DNA of 64,000 nt from JAFECT01 sp036501825 (GCA_036501825.1 DASXZP010000036.1:186001-250000), one strand, 5' to 3'. Shown: positions 33,844 to 43,977, numbered from the stretch's first letter. Notes: generated by a model from the letters alone, not told the origin. Numbers and translations are program-made.

Positions 33844-35199
33844 TCAGACTGACTTAGCCGGAGTGGAGCCGTCCGTCACATTGGGAAATCGCAATGCGAC
33901 GCGCAGGCCTGGCTGCGCGTCCGTGAGCTCGATGGTTGCCCCGTGCAGGCGCGCGATGGCGCCCACCAGGGCCAGGCCTAGGCCGTCGCCGGGCGTCGAA
34001 CGGCTCCGCTCGAGCCGGTAGAAGCGGTCGAAGATGCGCGTGCGTTCGGCCTCGGGCACGCCGGGCCCGTCGTCGGTCACCGAAACCGCGGCGTCGTCAC
34101 CGGTGCGCGACGCCTGCACCACCACCCGCGCCCGGGGACCGGCGTGGCGCAGGGCGTTTTCCACCAGGTTCACCAGCATCTGGGTCAGGAGTTCCCGATC
34201 GCCGGTGATGGCGACCGCGTCGTCGCCCTCGAACCTCAGGGCCTGGCCCGCGTCTTCCGCCGAGGGGGCGAAGGCGTCGACCACCGTGCGCGAGAGAGCG
34301 GCCAGGTCCACGGTCCGGAACGCCGCGCGCCGCGCGCCGCTCTCCACCTGGGCGATGCGCAACAGCGCCGAGAAGGTGTCGAGGATCGCGTCCACATCGC
34401 GTAGAGCGCCTTCGATCGCCGCTTCCTGTTCGGCGGGCGTGCCCATGTTGCGCGTGGCTTCGAGCCGCTGGCGCAGGCGGGTGAGCGGCGTGCGCAGGTC
34501 GTGGGCGATGTCGTTGGAGACTTGGCGCAGACTGTCCATCAGGCTGGAAATACGGTCCAGGGTGCGGTTGAACACCCCGGCCAGCCGGTCGAGATCGTCG
34601 CCCGATCCGAGCACCGGAATCCGGCGGTTGAAATCGCCCTGGATGATGGCGTCGGCCGCCGCGGTCATGTTGGCGAACCGCCGGTGCACGTCGCGGCTGA
34701 AGCGGTAGCCGCCGAAGATGCCGAGCACGACAACGCCGATGAAGGCCCAGCAGAAGCCTTCCAGCACAGTGGCTTCGATCGCCTCGTTGCGCTTCACCGC
34801 GTCGCCGACGATCAGGCGGTATCCCGTGGGCAACGGGGTCGCCAGAACCCGCACCCGCTCCACGTCGCCGTCCGCTTCCTTCATCCGGATCGTCGACCAG
34901 CCCGACGCGGCGCCGAGCCCGGAAAGCCGCCCCGCCAGCGAGCCCCGCGGGCCGTCCAGGCCGTAGAACAATGCGCCCTTGGTGCGCTCGCGCTCACGCA
35001 CCGCCTGCAGCACGTCCTCGATGCCTTCGGTGCGATATTCCTGCACCAGCGCCTGTGACTCCGCCCGCACGCGGCGATCGAACTGATGCGCCAGGGCGTT
35101 GTGCGTCGTCCACAGGGTGATGGCGCCCAGCAACAGCACCGAGAAAGCGAAGGCGGCTGTGTAGAGTGTGGCGAAGCGGGCGCTGGTGGAGCGGAACAT
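33844..35199 (-). CDS. Two-component sensor histidine kinase
   Basis: 451 residues. Transmembrane helices about 11-33 and 146-167 enclose a periplasmic domain of about 110 residues with no recognised fold. HAMP follows, then HisKA with phospho-His233 in SNDIAHDLRTPLTRLRQ. The ATPase boxes are NLVENALRHA, DDGPGVP, FDRFYR and GDGLGLALV. Topology matches QseC/TctE-type kinases. It begins 1 bp after the response-regulator stop, so the two are translationally coupled. Confidence 0.93.
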   Translation of the reverse strand: MFRSTSARFATLYTAAFAFSVLLLGAITLWTTHNALAHQFDRRVRAESQALVQEYRTEGIEDVLQAVRERERTKGALFYGLDGPRGSLAGRLSGLGAASGWSTIRMKEADGDVERVRVLATPLPTGYRLIVGDAVKRNEAIEATVLEGFCWAFIGVVVLGIFGGYRFSRDVHRRFANMTAAADAIIQGDFNRRIPVLGSGDDLDRLAGVFNRTLDRISSLMDSLRQVSNDIAHDLRTPLTRLRQRLEATRNMGTPAEQEAAIEGALRDVDAILDTFSALLRIAQVESGARRAAFRTVDLAALSRTVVDAFAPSAEDAGQALRFEGDDAVAITGDRELLTQMLVNLVENALRHAGPRARVVVQASRTGDDAAVSVTDDGPGVPEAERTRIFDRFYRLERSRSTPGDGLGLALVGAIARLHGATIELTDAQPGLRVALRFPNVTDGSTPAKSV

Positions 35200-35200
35200 C

Positions 35201-35878
35201 CTAGTCCGGCCCGCGCAGGCAATAGCCGGCGCCGCGCACCGTATGGATCAGCTCCTGCACATGGCCGCGATCGACCTTGGCCCGCAGCCGGCTCATGTGC
35301 GTCTCGACGATGTTGGTTTTCGGATCGAAGTGAAAGTCCCAGATGTTTTCCAGCAGCATGGTGCGGGTGACCACGCGCCCGGCGTGGCGCATCAGGAATT
35401 CCAGCAATTGGAACTCGCGCGGCTGCAGGTCGATGCGGGCGCCGCCGCGGGTCACCGAGCGCGCCAGCCGGTCGAGTCTCAGGTCCGCGATTTCGAGCAG
35501 CGTCGCCTGCTCCTGCGGCGGCGGCCGCCGCGCCAGGGCATTCACCCGCGCCAGCAACTCGGCCATGGCGAAGGGCTTGACCAGGTAGTCGTCGCCGCCG
35601 GCCTCGAGGCCCTCGACCCGATCGTCGATGCCGCCGAGCGCGGTCAGCAGCAGCACCGGCGTCTTCACCCCCGACGCGCGGATGGTGCGCAGGATGGCCA
35701 GGCCGTCGAGCTGGGGCAGCATGCGATCGAGCACGATCACGTCATAGGCCTCGCCCGCCGCCAGCATCAGCCCTTCACGTCCCGCCGGCGCATGATCGAC
35801 CGTGTGACCGGCCGCGCATAAGGCCTTGGCCAGATAGGCCGCGCCGTCCGCGTCATCCTCCACGATCAACAGCTTCAT
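35201..35878 (-). CDS. OmpR-family response regulator
   Basis: 225 residues from ATG 35878 (MKLLIVEDD). Receiver with Asp8-Asp9, phosphoacceptor Asp51 in VLDRMLP and KPF near 101. The C-terminal winged helix includes LQPREFQLLEFLMRHAGRVVTR and NIVETHMSRLRAKVD. It heads the leftward operon and diverges from the TonB receptor across 162 bp. It therefore probably controls both directions. Confidence 0.94.
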   Translation of the reverse strand: MKLLIVEDDADGAAYLAKALCAAGHTVDHAPAGREGLMLAAGEAYDVIVLDRMLPQLDGLAILRTIRASGVKTPVLLLTALGGIDDRVEGLEAGGDDYLVKPFAMAELLARVNALARRPPPQEQATLLEIADLRLDRLARSVTRGGARIDLQPREFQLLEFLMRHAGRVVTRTMLLENIWDFHFDPKTNIVETHMSRLRAKVDRGHVQELIHTVRGAGYCLRGPD

Positions 35879-36040
35879 GTCGCAAATACTTCGCACAACC
35901 GTCGTGGCCCGCCGGTGGAGGCGAGGTTACCGATTCCCAATCTTAGCGTCACCGAAACATCTCGCCGGACGTGTAAGCCGGCCAGGACGATTGATCAAAC
36001 GACGGCTCGTGCACCCCGTGAACGAGCGAGGGGGAAGACT

Positions 36041-38713
36041 ATGTCCATCGCGCGCTACGCTGTTGCTTTGCTTTCGTCCGTGAGCGCGATGAGCCTTGCG
36101 CACGCGGCGCTTGCCGCCGACGCCCCGCCGCCGCCGACCGACAGCGCCACCGAAGTTCAGGGCGTTATCGTCACCGCCCCGCGCACCGAGGTGAAAGCGC
36201 GCAAGGTGCAGGAAGACGCGATCAACGTCATCAACGTCCAGTCGGCGGAGACCATCCAGAAATACCCCGACTTCAACGCCGCCGAGGCGCTGAGCCGCAT
36301 GCCGGGCGTGTCGCTCTCCACCGACACGGGCGAAGGCCGCTTCGTGAACATCCGCGGCATCGACGGCAACCTCGACGGCGCGACCTTCGCCGGCGTGACC
36401 CTGCTGAACACCTTCCCCGGCGGCACCGAGTTCGGCGCCGGCGGCCGTGCGGTGGAATTCGACACCATCCCCACCGGCTCCATCGACGGCATCATCCTGA
36501 CCAAGACGACGCTGCCGGACCACGAAGCCGAAGGCTTGGGCGGCACCATCGAACTGACCCCGCGTTCGGCCGCGCACGTCGAGCAGCCGTTCTTCGACGG
36601 GACCCTGGGCTACGGCGACGAGCCCGAGCATAACCACGGCGGACCGTTCACCATCGACGCCGCTGTCGGCGCACGCTTCGGCTTCGCCAACGGTCACCTG
36701 ATCGTCCAGGGCCGCGACGATACCTCGGCCGCGGGCCTCGGCTGGATTTCCAACCCGACGCCGTTCTCCTTCGTGCTGACCGCGTCGCGCAAGGACGACT
36801 TCCGCGGTTTCGACGACATAGAAGAGTCGAACGATGCGGGTTCAATAGCCGGTTACGACGACGTCGAGCTGCGTCGATACGACTATCACCGACGCCGGTT
36901 CGGATTCGGCGGTGACTTCGAATTCAACCCGAACGACGACCACAGCTATTACATCCGCGCCAACATCGCAGGCTATACCGAGTCCGTCACCAAGAACCGC
37001 CTGACCTACAACTTCGATACCCTGACGCCGGACGGCAAGGGTTTTGACGCCACCGCCGACCTGGGCATTGCCAGCACCGACGAGCAGGAGACGCACCGCA
37101 ACTCGGTGTTCATCGCCGGCGGCCAGGACAAGTTCGGCGCCATGGTGCTCGACTATCGCGTGTCCTACAGCCGCGCGACCTATGAGCAGGCCTTCAACTA
37201 CGGGTCCAAATGGGATGGGCCTACGGTCGCGCTGTTCTATGATCACTCGGACGACAACGGCGACTTTCCCACCATCAAGGTCACCGACGGGACCAACATC
37301 AACGACCCGTCGCTCTACACGCTGCACAAGAAGCTGATCTCCAACAGCGCCGAGGCTGACGTCGATGACGAGTGGGCCTACGCGGCGAACCTGACCATCC
37401 CGGTCCATTTCTTCGGCGACAACGACGCCTTCAAGATCGGCGGCGAGGCCCGTCTGCGCGACAAGACCTCTTCACCGTATATCTACACCGGCGTTTCGAA
37501 CGACCCGGGCTCGGGCGACATCACCGTCGGCCCCCTGAACCTGTCGAGTGCTTCCGTGCCGGCGATAACCAATTTCTACGGCGGTCGTTACAGCAACGGC
37601 CCGGGCGTCAACACCGACGATATCCGTACGCTGTTCGCGAGCACACCTACGATACGCACGCTCGATCCCACCGCATTCTTTGCCGCGAAAGAAAATATCT
37701 ACGCCGAGTACGCCCAGTTCACCACCCAGGTGGGGGCCTGGCGGTTCCTGGCCGGCGTGCGGGCCGAGACGACCGACGCGACCTACAGCGCCTTCAGCGA
37801 CGACAATCCGGCCGAAACCTTCGCCATCGTCGATCGCTCGGAGAAGTACACCAACCTCTTCCCGACCTTGCAGGCGCGCTACAATTTCACGCCCGACTTC
37901 CTGGTGCGCGCGACCTGGTCCACGGGCATCGGGCGCCCGGGCTTCCTGCAGAACACGGCCGCGACGGAGTCGAACCACGATTCGACCGACCCGCAGATCA
38001 CCCAGGGCAATCCGAATCTGAAGCCGACCACCGGCAACAACTTCGACCTGTCGTTCGAGTACTACCTCAACGACGGCGGCATTCTGCAGTTCGGATTGTT
38101 CGACAAGGAATTCCGCAACTACATCGTCACCGACGTGACCCGTAAGATCGATACGACGCCGGGCGCTGAATTCTTCGGCGACCCCGTCACCTTCACCACC
38201 TTCTCCAACGTCGCCTCGGCCTACGCGCGCGGCGCCGAGCTGGCCTACCACCAGCAGTTCAAGTGGCTGCCTGGACTGTGGAACGGCTTCGGCGTCGACG
38301 CCAACCTCACCCTCGTCGACTCGCGGATCGAGGAATACAGCGCCGCGACGGCGGCGGCGGCCGGCGCGCCCGCGGTGGCGGAGTTCGGCCTTCTGCCCGG
38401 CACGTCCAAGGTCACATGGAACGTGGCCGGCTTCTACGAAGCCCACGGGTTCGAGGCGCGGCTTGCGGCGCAGTACGTCGGGCGTGAACTGTTCGGTCTC
38501 GGCGGCGACAAGGCGCTGGACACCATTGAAGACCACCGCACGACGCTGGACTTCACCGCCAGCTATGCGATCGGCGATCACTGGAAAGTCTATTTCGCGG
38601 CCAAGAACCTGACCGACGCGCCCCTGCGCTTCTACGTCGACCAGCCCAGCCTGCCGATCCAGCGCGAGTTCTACCTCACCACCTACGAGTTCGGCATCAA
38701 GGCGAAGTTCTAG
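36041..38713 (+). CDS. TonB-dependent receptor (Xanthomonas/Caulobacter type)
   Basis: 890 residues, outer membrane. Signal peptide about 1-25 (ending AHAALAA), then the plug domain with GVIVTAPR near 41-48, YPDFNAAEALSRMPGVSLS and RFVNIRGID. The barrel follows, with typical signatures FTPDFLVRATWSTGIGRPGF near 615, GNPNLKPTTGNNFDLSFEYY, and a terminal aromatic strand ending in EFGIKAKF. ATG 36041 follows GAGGGGGAAG by 4 nt. The phosphatase starts 2 bp after its stop, so the transported ligand is probably linked to a phosphate ester. Confidence 0.95.
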   Translation: MSIARYAVALLSSVSAMSLAHAALAADAPPPPTDSATEVQGVIVTAPRTEVKARKVQEDAINVINVQSAETIQKYPDFNAAEALSRMPGVSLSTDTGEGRFVNIRGIDGNLDGATFAGVTLLNTFPGGTEFGAGGRAVEFDTIPTGSIDGIILTKTTLPDHEAEGLGGTIELTPRSAAHVEQPFFDGTLGYGDEPEHNHGGPFTIDAAVGARFGFANGHLIVQGRDDTSAAGLGWISNPTPFSFVLTASRKDDFRGFDDIEESNDAGSIAGYDDVELRRYDYHRRRFGFGGDFEFNPNDDHSYYIRANIAGYTESVTKNRLTYNFDTLTPDGKGFDATADLGIASTDEQETHRNSVFIAGGQDKFGAMVLDYRVSYSRATYEQAFNYGSKWDGPTVALFYDHSDDNGDFPTIKVTDGTNINDPSLYTLHKKLISNSAEADVDDEWAYAANLTIPVHFFGDNDAFKIGGEARLRDKTSSPYIYTGVSNDPGSGDITVGPLNLSSASVPAITNFYGGRYSNGPGVNTDDIRTLFASTPTIRTLDPTAFFAAKENIYAEYAQFTTQVGAWRFLAGVRAETTDATYSAFSDDNPAETFAIVDRSEKYTNLFPTLQARYNFTPDFLVRATWSTGIGRPGFLQNTAATESNHDSTDPQITQGNPNLKPTTGNNFDLSFEYYLNDGGILQFGLFDKEFRNYIVTDVTRKIDTTPGAEFFGDPVTFTTFSNVASAYARGAELAYHQQFKWLPGLWNGFGVDANLTLVDSRIEEYSAATAAAAGAPAVAEFGLLPGTSKVTWNVAGFYEAHGFEARLAAQYVGRELFGLGGDKALDTIEDHRTTLDFTASYAIGDHWKVYFAAKNLTDAPLRFYVDQPSLPIQREFYLTTYEFGIKAKF

Positions 38714-38715
38714 GG

Positions 38716-39957
38716 ATGCGCATCACCTCGACCGGCGGTCTCGTCGCGCTGTGTCTCGGCTTCGGCGCGATCACGGAGCCGGCAGTTGCGGCGGATCATC
38801 TCGAGCGCGTGGTGATCGTCATGCGCCACGGCGTGCGGCCGCCGACCAAAACGGCGGCTGCACTGGCGCCTCTGGCCGACAAGTCCTGGCCGGACGATGC
38901 GGCTTGGGGCGCCAAACCCGGCGAGCTGACGCCGCGCGGCGCTGAGGCTATCCGCAAGCTCGGTCGCTACCTGCGCACGCGCTACGCGGATGAACGTCCG
39001 CAGGCCGCGGTGATCTGGGCCGACGGCGCCGACCAGCGCACCCGCGAAACCGCGCGCAACCTCGCGCTCGGCATCGCGCCCGACGCGCCGCCGCCCTTTG
39101 GCGCGGTCGCCGACGGCACGCATGATCCCTTGTTCAGCGGGCCCGGCGCCGGCGTCTGTCCGTCCGATCCCGCCGGTGCACTGGCGGCGGCCCGGGCGCT
39201 TGGCCCCGTCGACACCGCCGAAACCGAAACCGCGCTGAAACGCCTGCAGGCGATCGCGGCGCCCAACGGCTGCGCCGGCGGACCCGGTCCCTGCCTGCAA
39301 GGACCTTCGACGGTGCAGGCGACCGCCAAGGGCCTGAAAATCGACGGGCCGGTTTCGACGGGCGCCTCCCTCGCCGAGGACTTCCTGCTCGAATACGAGA
39401 ACGGCTTGCCGTCCGATCAGGTCGGCTGGGGCCGCTTGCAGTCTGGCGACCTGTCCGCCGTGATGGCGACACACCGGCGCGAGTCCGACATCGAACGTGG
39501 CCTGCCCTACATCGCCTCACGCCGCGCCGCGGTGCTCACGCGCTTCATCGTCACCGCCCTGAGCGAAGACACGGCCGCCCGCGACGGCGGACCAACCGTC
39601 AAAGCCGGCGACCGCATGGTGATCCTGGTCGGCCACGACACCAACCTCGCCAACCTCGGCGGCGCCTTCGGCCTGAACTGGTCCTTCCCCGACCAACCCG
39701 ACTCCACTGCGCCGGGCACAGCGCTCGCCTTCGAACGCTGGCGCCGCGCCGACGGCAAACCCTACGTCCGCGTCCGCCTCTTCTACACAACCCCCGACCA
39801 GGTCCGCACCCTCGCAGACACGCCGCCGCACGAACTGAAACTCCCGTGCGCGCCGTCCTCCGACGCTTGCGCGATGAACGCCTTCACCGCCCCGGTGCTC
39901 GCCCGCATCGCTGAAGCGTGTCCGCCTGCCGCCGCGATCAAACCGCAGCAGCCCTAG
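38716..39957 (+). CDS. Histidine-acid phosphatase (phytase/glucose-1-phosphatase type)
   Basis: 413 residues. Signal peptide about 1-26 (cleavage after AVAA), then the catalytic RHGVRPPT at 37-44 with nucleophile His38, and the proton-donor GHDTN near 305. Six to eight Cys suggest periplasmic disulfides. AppA/Agp-type enzymes release phosphate from phytate or sugar phosphates. It is the second gene of the TonB-receptor operon, so import and hydrolysis appear linked. The HD tripeptide of phytases is HDT here. Confidence 0.92.
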   Translation: MRITSTGGLVALCLGFGAITEPAVAADHLERVVIVMRHGVRPPTKTAAALAPLADKSWPDDAAWGAKPGELTPRGAEAIRKLGRYLRTRYADERPQAAVIWADGADQRTRETARNLALGIAPDAPPPFGAVADGTHDPLFSGPGAGVCPSDPAGALAAARALGPVDTAETETALKRLQAIAAPNGCAGGPGPCLQGPSTVQATAKGLKIDGPVSTGASLAEDFLLEYENGLPSDQVGWGRLQSGDLSAVMATHRRESDIERGLPYIASRRAAVLTRFIVTALSEDTAARDGGPTVKAGDRMVILVGHDTNLANLGGAFGLNWSFPDQPDSTAPGTALAFERWRRADGKPYVRVRLFYTTPDQVRTLADTPPHELKLPCAPSSDACAMNAFTAPVLARIAEACPPAAAIKPQQP

Positions 39958-39981
39958 TCAGCGTGAAAACTCACCTCTAAT

Positions 39982-40115
39982 CCGCTCGTCCCCGCGAAGG
40001 CGGGGATCCAGGTTTTTTCCCGTGACCCCGCGATGTTGGCGCGAAGAAGAATCGCCGCAGCGGTGTTCACCCAACAAAAAAAACCTAGGCCCCCGCTTTC
40101 GCGGGGGTGAGCGGA
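39982..40115. repeat. Inverted repeat element, family R2 (copy 3)
   Basis: Arms 39982-40019 and 40084-40115 with loop about 64 bp. The start of the loop (CCCGTGACCCCGCGATGTT) resembles that of copy 1 (CCCGTAGTCCGAGCGATGTT), so the element is longer than its arms. It lies between the convergent phosphatase and DUF2188 genes. Confidence 0.88.
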
Positions 40116-40126
40116 ATGTTTGGCCC

Positions 40127-40366
40127 TCAGCCCTCTACGTCCGTCTCCGGCCGATCGTCGCCGCGGCTGAGTTCGTCGTGCCAGCGGCCGCTCTTGTCTT
40201 CGTATTCGATGCCGGTTTCGTCGCCGGCGACGCGCTGTTCGCCGGCCGCTTTTTCCGCGGCGGCGTGCGCGGCGTCATGGGTGGGGAAGGTTTCGGAATA
40301 GGTCCCGTCCACGCGGTAGGCCCATCCGCCGTCGTGCTCGACGATCTCGTACTTCAGGTGCGCCAT
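40127..40366 (-). CDS. DUF2188 protein
   Basis: 79 residues. The DUF2188 pattern is seen: YEIVEHDGGWAYRVDGTYSE, then FPTHDAAHAAAEKAAGEQ. A following acidic tail (YEDKSGRWHDELSRGDDRPE) is typical. Small cytoplasmic protein of unknown function. Confidence 0.85.
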   Translation of the reverse strand: MAHLKYEIVEHDGGWAYRVDGTYSETFPTHDAAHAAAEKAAGEQRVAGDETGIEYEDKSGRWHDELSRGDDRPETDVEG

Positions 40367-40503
40367 CGAAGTCCCCGTTGCTGGTTCCGCCCGCTCTATA
40401 GCCCGGACCTGCGTGTGGAGCGCGATGAACTTGCCGTGCGCGCCGCATCGGCCACGCAGGATTGCCCCCCGTTGGGGTTCCGCTTTTCACTATTTGGAAA
40501 AAT

Positions 40504-40578
40504 TGGAGCGGGCGATGAGATTCGAACTCACGACCCCAACCTTGGCAAGGTTGTGCTCTACCACTGAGCTACGCCCGC
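40504..40578 (-). tRNA. tRNA-Gly (anticodon GCC)
   Basis: 75-nt cloverleaf on the minus strand: acceptor GCGGGCG pairs with the 3' CGCCCGC, D arm GCTCAGTGGTAGAGC, anticodon stem around TTGCCAA with GCC, and T arm GTGAGTTCGAATCTCAT. The 3' end TCCA is encoded in the DNA. Confidence 0.97.
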
Positions 40579-40671
40579 GCTCCGGAAGGCGGGCTTATAA
40601 ACGGGGGCCCGTAAGGCCACAAGCCCATTTCGGCGCGACCTGAGCGCCCCGGCCCAAGGGCTTGCTTGACC

Positions 40672-41454
<783 letters not shown>

Positions 41455-41511
41455 GGACGGGCCTTTGGGTCTGGGATCATGATGGGTGCAGTTGCGGCGG
41501 AGGGTTTAACG

Positions 41512-41934
41512 GTGAGTTCAGCGAATGCCAAACCGATGGACGGCGTGTTCCAGGAGCCCGACCCCCTGGCCCCCATCGACCGGTCCCGCGCCCTGGTCCC
41601 CATGGTGCAGCGGGTGAACGAGATCCGCGTCCGCCGCGGCTTCTGGCCCAAGGTCCGCCGTGCGGCCGCCCGCATCCCCTTCGCGGCGGACGTCGTGTCG
41701 CTCTACTACTGCGCCATGGACGATCAGACGCCACGCGCGGCCAAGGCGCTGATCCTGGCGGCGCTGGTCTGGTTCATCTCGCCGTTCTCCATCGTCCAGG
41801 ACCTGATGGCCGGCATCGGCTTCGTCAGCGACGCCGCGGTCATCGCCGCCGTCATCGGCATCATCGGCGCCAACCTGAAACCCCGCCACCGCGAACAGGC
41901 CAAGGCGGCGCTCAAGCGGATGGCGGAGAGCTGA
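41512..41934 (+). CDS. DUF1232 (YkvA-like) membrane protein
   Basis: 140 residues. Start GTG 41512 is favoured by GGCGGAGGG 8 nt upstream; ATG 41479/41482/41536 are alternatives. The DUF1232 core is VVSLYYCAMDDQTPRAAKALILAALVWFISPFSIVQD, containing one or two hydrophobic helices (about 80-125) and a second hydrophobic stretch after it. The C-terminal tail is basic. Function unknown. Confidence 0.82.
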   Translation: MSSANAKPMDGVFQEPDPLAPIDRSRALVPMVQRVNEIRVRRGFWPKVRRAAARIPFAADVVSLYYCAMDDQTPRAAKALILAALVWFISPFSIVQDLMAGIGFVSDAAVIAAVIGIIGANLKPRHREQAKAALKRMAES

Positions 41935-41940
41935 AGAAGA

Positions 41941-42107
41941 AAAGATTGGCCACGGAAAACACGGAAAGCACGGAACAGTCGGCGTGTTAGCCAGCGTCGG
42001 TGGGAAATAAATAGCCGCGCCGAAGGCGCGGAAGAAAGCATGTCAGGCGCACGCGTTCCGCGACACCACGCCTTCCGTGCTTTCCGTGTTTTCCGTGGCC
42101 AATCTTT
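41941..42107. repeat. Inverted repeat element, family R3 (copy 3)
   Basis: Arms 41941-41975 and 42073-42107 are essentially perfect complements of 35 bp (AAAGATTGGCCACGGAAAAC...). The loop is about 97 bp. It lies between the convergent DUF1232 and oxygenase genes. Confidence 0.92.
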
Positions 42108-42112
42108 CTTTC

Positions 42113-42838
42113 TTACGCCGGCCTCGCGCGGACCCAGCCGGTGATGGAAAGCCGGTCTGCGGGGGCGTAGGGCGCGACGTGTGAGACCGCGTGCAGCTTC
42201 GGCACCGCGAAGAGGTTGAGCGCGTTGAACGCCGGCGTGTAGCCCGCTTCGACGTTGCCCTCCCCGTCGTAGAACTGCAGCAGCCCGCCCCAGTCGGGGC
42301 GCCAGTGGCGGGTGAAGTTGAATACGTAGGCGCACAGGCGCTGTTTCCCCGCCGAGGTGTCGTCATGGGCGGTCAGGAAATGGCCGGCGCGGTAGCGCGT
42401 CGCCTGGGCATCGCAGAAGGCGGCTCGATCGTCCCCAGTGAGCGCGCGCACGAAATCCAGGAACGGCGCGCTGTTCAGGAAATCGTACAGGGCCTCGATG
42501 GCGTTGCCCTGGCGCAGACCGCGCTCGACCAACAGGCTGACGCGCCAGGTGTCGTAAAGATATTGCATCTTGTCGCGGGCGCCGTCGGCGGTGACATTGG
42601 CGATGCGCGCGCGCTCGAACGGGTCGAGCTCAGCCAAGCGCTCGAGCGGCATCTCGAACACCTCGCCCGAAGCATTGGCGGTCAGGCTCCACGCCGCATG
42701 GGCTTCGAGCGCCGAGGCCACGCGTTCGGCGCTGTCCTCGGCCAGGATACCGGGGATATGCACGCGCCCATGCACCGCCCAGGCGTGCTTCAACGCGTCG
42801 AGGTCAAGATCGGGCGACAGGGCGATCGGGTCCATCAT
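42113..42838 (-). CDS. 2OG-Fe(II) oxygenase family protein, paralogue A
   Basis: 241 residues from ATG 42838 (TTG 42859 is an alternative start). Double-stranded beta-helix with iron ligands HDD in FLTAHDDTS near 157-159 and His in KLHAVSHVAP, and a 2-oxoglutarate Arg in DRLSITGW. The YTPAFNALNLF segment is shared with paralogue B at 47088 and the remnant at 43978. Substrate unknown; similar proteins are annotated proline-hydroxylase-like. Confidence 0.85.
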   Translation of the reverse strand: MMDPIALSPDLDLDALKHAWAVHGRVHIPGILAEDSAERVASALEAHAAWSLTANASGEVFEMPLERLAELDPFERARIANVTADGARDKMQYLYDTWRVSLLVERGLRQGNAIEALYDFLNSAPFLDFVRALTGDDRAAFCDAQATRYRAGHFLTAHDDTSAGKQRLCAYVFNFTRHWRPDWGGLLQFYDGEGNVEAGYTPAFNALNLFAVPKLHAVSHVAPYAPADRLSITGWVRARPA

Positions 42839-42936
42839 GAAACGGTTGTGCGCCTCCAAACCTTACACGACGCTGAGCAGCCCTTCCGCCGCTCGCGCGC
42901 TCCGGTTAAACACCCCCGTCAGTTGAAGGGAAACCC

Positions 42937-43803
42937 ATGGCCAAGTTCGCCCTCGCGCTCCACGGCGGCGCCGGCGCCCGGCGCAGCCGCGACTACAGCC
43001 GCGAGGTTCCTCACATGCAGGGGCTGGTCGAGGCCGCGCGCGACCGCCTGCGCGCCGGCGCCTCGGCGCTCGACGTGGTAGTCGAGGTCATTCAAGGACT
43101 CGAGGACTCTGGCCTCTACGTCGCCGGCAAGGGCGCTTCGCCCAATCTCGGCGGCACCTACGAACTCGACGCCAGCCTGATGAACGGCCCCGACCGGCAG
43201 GCCGGCGCGGTCGCGGCGCTGCAGGGTTTCCGCAGTCCGATCGCCGTCGCGCGCCTGATCATGGAAAAGACGCCGCACGTCATGCTGGTCGGCGAAGGCG
43301 CCGCCGCGTTCGCGAAAACACAACACGCCGAGACCATCGGCGATCCCGCCGCCTATTACACCCACGCGGGCTCAGGCGAATCCAACCACCCGCCGGGTCT
43401 GGCCCACGGCACCGTGGGCTGCGTCGTGCTGGATGCGGACGGACGCCTGGCGGCCGGCACCTCGACCGCCGGCGTGTTCAACAAGATGCCCGGCCGCGTC
43501 GGCGACGCGCCGATCATCGCGGCGGGAACCTGGGCCGACGACCGGGTCGCCGCGTCCGGCACCGGCCAGGGCGAATACTTCATGCGCACCGCCGCCTGCG
43601 CCCAGATCTCCTGGCGCATGCGCATGGGCGCCTCGCTGCCCGAAGCGACCAAGATCGTCCTCGAAGACATCGCCGGCCTAGGCGGCGAAGGCGGCCTGAT
43701 AACGGTCGACCGCGACGGCAATATCTCCACCCCGTTCAACAGCGAAGGCATGAAACGCGCGACATTGAGCGTTGATGGTGAGATACGGTCGGAAGTGTTC
43801 TAG
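42937..43803 (+). CDS. Ntn-hydrolase isoaspartyl peptidase/L-asparaginase
   Basis: 288 residues. N-terminal LHGGAGA (8-14) and the autoprocessing site HGTVGCVVLD with Thr159 as new N-terminal nucleophile. GTSTAG and GTGQGEYF are the downstream substrate motifs. The chains would be about 158 and 130 residues. It hydrolyses isoaspartyl dipeptides or asparagine. ATG 42937 has GAAGGGA 5 nt upstream. It diverges from oxygenase A with 98 bp between. Confidence 0.9.
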   Translation: MAKFALALHGGAGARRSRDYSREVPHMQGLVEAARDRLRAGASALDVVVEVIQGLEDSGLYVAGKGASPNLGGTYELDASLMNGPDRQAGAVAALQGFRSPIAVARLIMEKTPHVMLVGEGAAAFAKTQHAETIGDPAAYYTHAGSGESNHPPGLAHGTVGCVVLDADGRLAAGTSTAGVFNKMPGRVGDAPIIAAGTWADDRVAASGTGQGEYFMRTAACAQISWRMRMGASLPEATKIVLEDIAGLGGEGGLITVDRDGNISTPFNSEGMKRATLSVDGEIRSEVF

Positions 43804-43813
43804 TTTTATTTTT

Positions 43814-43964
43814 CCGCTCATCCCGGCGAATGCCGGGACCCAGATCATAAAGCACGGACGGCTGGAGCAGGGCCAGCATCTCTCGCGACAAATGGCTGTC
43901 GCGCGCTAGTCTCTAAACTGCGGAGCCATACGATCTGGGTCCCGGCATTCGCCGGGATGAGCGG
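43814..43964. repeat. Inverted repeat element, family R1 (long copy 1)
   Basis: Arms 43814-43846 and 43932-43964 (CCGCTCATCCCGGCGAATGC...) are perfect 33-bp complements. The 85-bp loop begins ATAAAGCACGGACGG and ends CTGCGGAGCCATAC, both also found in the copy at 60012. It occupies part of the 312-bp gap 43804-44115. Confidence 0.93.
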
Positions 43965-43977
43965 AGATTTATTGGGG

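Noticed and set aside
40022..40567. Plus-strand open frame across the DUF2188 gene and tRNA
   Set aside because: It spans a tRNA gene and a repeat; the minus-strand DUF2188 frame is the coding one.
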